Of a DNA stretch of 64,000 nucleotides, positions 62,013 to 64,000 are shown in pieces. A program made the translations under genes and the position numbers. A model generated the notes under the pieces. That model searched no databases. It was not told the DNA's origin and saw only the letters and a program-made list of their open reading frames with translations. The DNA is taken from NCBI GenBank assembly GCA_910585705.1, contig CAJUER010000001.1, positions 619,384-683,383 on the forward strand. Reading direction: 5' to 3'. The stretch is from an uncultured Christensenella sp. GTDB taxonomy: Bacteria; Bacillota; Clostridia; Christensenellales; Borkfalkiaceae. Every line of letters begins with the position of its first letter. Positions within the stretch are counted from its first letter, which is position 1.

Positions 62013-62872
62013 TTTATACCTTCTTTAAGATAAAAATATCCTTCCAGATTGTCGCTTTCGGAAACGGCGATTTTTTTTACGCCGAATTTGCGCATAACCG
62101 CACACAACAATAGCGCACCTCCGCCCACAAGCTCGGAAGATTTTCCGCAAACCGTAGTCGAACGGATTTGTTCTACCGACATATTTAAAAGTCTATCAGC
62201 CATTGCCGAAAGCCCGTCCAAAGTAAAAACCGTGCCGTGAGTAATTTCGGGACGGTATTCTTTGAGATTATGTTCGATTGCCGCAAGTCTGCCGGCGGTG
62301 CCACCTATCGCGACAAAATCATATTCCTGCGCAGGGAAGTCGCCGAACTCCTCCGCGCTTCTTTCAATAATTTTCAAAAGTTCGCTTTTGTCGCGCCCCG
62401 CCGCGTCGAAAAGGCGAACCGCGCCGATATTCACGCTTTTGGAATAAACGGTTTTGCCGTTGCTGTTTATTATGACTTCGGTACTCGCCCCGCCGACGTC
62501 GATAATACCGCCGTCTCGTCCTTTAAGCGCGCCGAGTATGCCTATCTGCGCTTCCGTTTCGCCGCTTATAACTTCCACTTGCGCGCCGCACAACTTTTCG
62601 ACCTTTTCAAGAAAGATATTACGGTTCGGCGCCGAACGGACTGCGGCGGTTGCAAAGACGTAAATTTTCCGCGCTCCGTCGTGCTTTGCCAAAGCATAAA
62701 ATTCCGCGACCGCCTGCGCCGTACGCTCCGCCGCCGCTTCCGAAATAAGTCCGCTTAGGTAAAGCCCTTCGCCCAGCCGCGTAGTGTTCATACGCTTATA
62801 TAAAGTTTTTCCGTCTGCCATAGTTGCAAGGCGGACGGAATTAGAACCAACGTCTATTACGCTTATTTTCAT
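62009..62872 (-). CDS. Ppx/GppA family exopolyphosphatase
   Basis: A 287-residue actin-fold phosphatase. Motifs are VIDVGSNSVRL, FATAAVRSAPNR, GGIIDVGGASTEV and AIGGTAGRLAAI. The family hydrolyses polyphosphate or pppGpp; the short form without C-terminal HD domain fits an exopolyphosphatase. The ATG at 62872 is chosen over 62944 because the longer frame runs into the upstream gene. The start lies two bases after the DivIC-like gene, and the end overlaps the protease gene by four bases. Confidence 0.9.
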   Translation of the reverse strand: MKISVIDVGSNSVRLATMADGKTLYKRMNTTRLGEGLYLSGLISEAAAERTAQAVAEFYALAKHDGARKIYVFATAAVRSAPNRNIFLEKVEKLCGAQVEVISGETEAQIGILGALKGRDGGIIDVGGASTEVIINSNGKTVYSKSVNIGAVRLFDAAGRDKSELLKIIERSAEEFGDFPAQEYDFVAIGGTAGRLAAIEHNLKEYRPEITHGTVFTLDGLSAMADRLLNMSVEQIRSTTVCGKSSELVGGGALLLCAVMRKFGVKKIAVSESDNLEGYFYLKEGIK

Positions 62873-62873
62873 A

Positions 62874-63131
62874 TTACTTTCCGAAGACAAAACCTTTTTC
62901 AAACGCTTTATCCAAAAGATAGTCGTAAGATTTATAATAGTCAAGGCTGTTTTCGGCTTTCAAAGCTTCCTGAGTATAAAATTCTATATCGTTTGTAAGA
63001 TCGTCGCGGCGACTATCGAGTATAAAATAATTCACCAGCTGGTAAATAATAACCGCTACAAGAATTACAATCAAAATTATTGCGTTTACCGTGACCGCCG
63101 CAAAAAAGCGGTTGTGCTTTTCCTCGTTCAT
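62874..63131 (-). CDS. FtsB/DivIC-like septum initiator
   Basis: An 85-residue protein with one membrane helix (about 13-30) and a coiled coil (about 38-70), a typical DivIC/FtsB form. In B. subtilis and other Firmicutes, divIC lies directly after yabQ, which is the arrangement here. DivIC joins DivIB and FtsL in the divisome. The coiled coil is shorter than usual and lacks a clear FtsB heptad pattern, so the name is partly from context. Confidence 0.75.
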   Translation of the reverse strand: MNEEKHNRFFAAVTVNAIILIVILVAVIIYQLVNYFILDSRRDDLTNDIEFYTQEALKAENSLDYYKSYDYLLDKAFEKGFVFGK

Positions 63132-63488
63132 TTAAGTTTCCTTGATTTTCGCTGATTTTTTCCGTGTGATTTTATTATACACTTTCTTAACAAAAAAAGC
63201 AACGATTACATGGAAACTTTTTAAATAAGTGAGCGCACCGAGTATACAGCCGATAAGCATATAGAGGCGAAGCTCGTAAAAGTTGAACATCACGGACGTA
63301 AAAATGAACATTGCGCAGAATATAAGACAATAGACCACGTCGCAGGCTATCGTAAAAATTCTGTCCTTTAACGTAAACGCTTCCTTGCGGATTCCGCAAA
63401 CAGCGCATCTTGCAATATACAAGATATCGTAAACTACGCCGCTTATTACGCCGCAGAAAGCACAGGTTATAAAAATAAAAATCTGCAT
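63132..63488 (-). CDS. yabQ: Spore cortex biosynthesis protein YabQ
   Basis: A 118-residue membrane protein with about four hydrophobic segments, matching the YabQ family needed for the spore cortex. The first segment has CGVISGVVYDIL. The context (directly after yabP with adjoining codons, before a DivIC-like gene) is the conserved one. In B. subtilis it is under sigma-E control. It is shorter than the Bacillus protein. Confidence 0.88.
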   Translation of the reverse strand: MQIFIFITCAFCGVISGVVYDILYIARCAVCGIRKEAFTLKDRIFTIACDVVYCLIFCAMFIFTSVMFNFYELRLYMLIGCILGALTYLKSFHVIVAFFVKKVYNKITRKKSAKIKET

Positions 63489-63743
63489 TTATTTGAACAG
63501 CCTTGACTTGAACCCGAGACCCTTTGCCGCGTATCTGACCGAAATTATTTCACCCGTAGCGGCAAACGTACCGCCCGTTTTGGAAAAGTTGACTATCTTC
63601 ATTTCGTTGCCCGAAATTATAATTCTTCCGCCTTGATAAGAAAGTATTATCTGTTTATCGGAAAACGCGTCAACGCTGTCTATCGCGGTAACCGAAATTC
63701 TTTTGCACTGCTCGATATTGATTGAATGTGCTACGCTGTCCAT
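63489..63743 (-). CDS. yabP: Sporulation protein YabP
   Basis: An 84-residue protein of the YabP/YqfC family, involved in spore-coat or cortex assembly. Typical elements are ISVTAIDSVDAFSDKQIIL and RIIISGNEMKIVNF with the C-terminal GLGFKSRLFK. The ATG at 63743 is chosen because GGAGG lies just before it. The gene begins 12 bases after the typA terminator hairpin, so its promoter must overlap that hairpin or it relies on read-through from typA. Confidence 0.92.
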   Translation of the reverse strand: MDSVAHSINIEQCKRISVTAIDSVDAFSDKQIILSYQGGRIIISGNEMKIVNFSKTGGTFAATGEIISVRYAAKGLGFKSRLFK

Positions 63744-63754
63744 ACTGCCTCCGC

Positions 63755-63787
63755 AAAATAAAATACCACCCATTACGGGTGGTATTT
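63755..63787 (-). terminator. Terminator of typA
   Basis: A 9-bp perfect stem ATACCACCC/GGGTGGTAT (63763-63771 with 63777-63785) followed on the minus strand by TTTTATTTT, between typA and yabP. Confidence 0.85.
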
Positions 63788-63804
63788 ATATATGCGGTAA
63801 AATT

Positions 63805-64000
63805 TTAATTTATGCCTTTTCTGAGTTTAGCGTTTGCTTTTGCGCGAAGCTCGCCGTTTAAAATGCGCTTTCTTATACGGATATTCTTAGGCGTAATTTC
63901 CAAAAGCTCGTCGTCGCCGATAAATTCAAGACATTCTTCGAGACTCATTTTCTTGGGAGTGATTAAGCGGAGCGCGTCGTCGCTGGCGCTGGAACGAGTG
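63805..64000 (-). CDS. typA: Ribosome-binding GTPase TypA/BipA, C-terminal part (cut by window edge)
   Basis: The last 65 codons of a minus-strand gene that runs off the right edge. The translation contains TRSSASDDALRLITPKKM, split by the family as TRSSASDDA and LRLITPKKM, then LEECLEFIGDDELLEITP and KNIRIRKRILN. This is the characteristic end of TypA/BipA, a translational GTPase acting in ribosome assembly and stress. The last 12 residues are Lys/Arg-rich. The stop is TAA at 63807-63805. Confidence 0.93.
   Translation of the reverse strand, partial: TRSSASDDALRLITPKKMSLEECLEFIGDDELLEITPKNIRIRKRILNGELRAKANAKLRKGIN

Noticed and set aside
1..64000. CRISPR arrays, insertion sequences, prophage genes, rRNA operons.
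   Set aside because: No regularly spaced repeats, transposase, integrase, capsid or rRNA sequence was seen anywhere in the window.

Overview
The window is a chromosomal segment of a spore-forming Firmicute (Clostridia-type), probably an uncultured gut anaerobe. The evidence is a SigK-type mother-cell sigma factor, the sporulation pair YabP/YabQ, a SpoVB-like flippase, the clostridial cluster dgt-dnaG-rpoD-trmK-Nif3, and several large secreted lipoproteins including a family 9 pectate lyase. Base composition is intermediate. Vegetative promoters can often be read directly as TTGACA/TTGCAA-N17-TATAAT. No phage, insertion sequence, CRISPR array or rRNA operon was found. Both edges cut genes: an unidentified gene on the left and typA on the right.

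Layout. 1-3.9 kb: an EFR1-type flavodoxin/ferredoxin pair, yigZ, tyrS and sigK. The sigK control region contains a sigma-E-type promoter, two exact Spo0A boxes and a 15-bp inverted repeat that includes the start codon. 3.9-8.5 kb: a Bax-inhibitor-1 membrane protein and a heterodimeric ABC exporter with one degenerate ATP site. 8.6-17.4 kb: an accessory, surface-directed region. It holds a chimeric SGNH-hydrolase lipoprotein behind a CcpA/LacI-like operator, an Xre regulator divergent from a compact chain of three TAATG-coupled small ORFs, tRNA-Glu, and a two-gene operon of a lipoprotein plus a PL9 pectate lyase. 17.5-19.2 kb: 6S RNA, divergent from an archaeal-type aspartyl-tRNA synthetase.

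19.2-31.7 kb is one unbroken minus-strand run of 15 genes with no visible terminator: a degenerate ComEC-like protein, aroC-aroB-aroE-aroQ-aroK, an SDR reductase, dgt, dnaG, rpoD, trmK, Nif3-like, a coiled-coil zinc-ribbon protein and an SGNH hydrolase. 31.8-33.5 kb has tRNA-Thr, a secreted protein and a polysaccharide deacetylase. 33.5-39.1 kb is the pyrimidine operon pyrB-C-F-K-D-E behind an attenuator-like hairpin. 39.2-43.4 kb carries a phosphoesterase, a Cys-rich protein, a LysM protein, a SpoVB-like flippase and a split TauE/SafE permease. 43.5-47.7 kb is a 1396-residue doubly anchored surface protein.

47.8-64 kb is mostly housekeeping: an rRNA m5C methyltransferase, a DEDD exonuclease, an unknown gene that looks leaderless, serS, a P-type cation ATPase, a TetR regulator with a 40-bp palindromic operator, a DUF2461 protein, gyrB-gyrA, a 51-residue zinc-ribbon protein, and the yabP-yabQ-divIC-like-ppx-M50 operon followed by typA.

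Functional links. tRNA charging (TyrRS, SerRS, AspRS) and tRNA modification genes are scattered without visible T-boxes. The pyr and aro clusters supply nucleotides and aromatic amino acids. The secreted lipoproteins point to growth on plant polysaccharide. sigK, yabP, yabQ and probably the Cys-rich and LysM proteins belong to sporulation. All calls rest on reading the sequence and recalling protein families; no database search was run.
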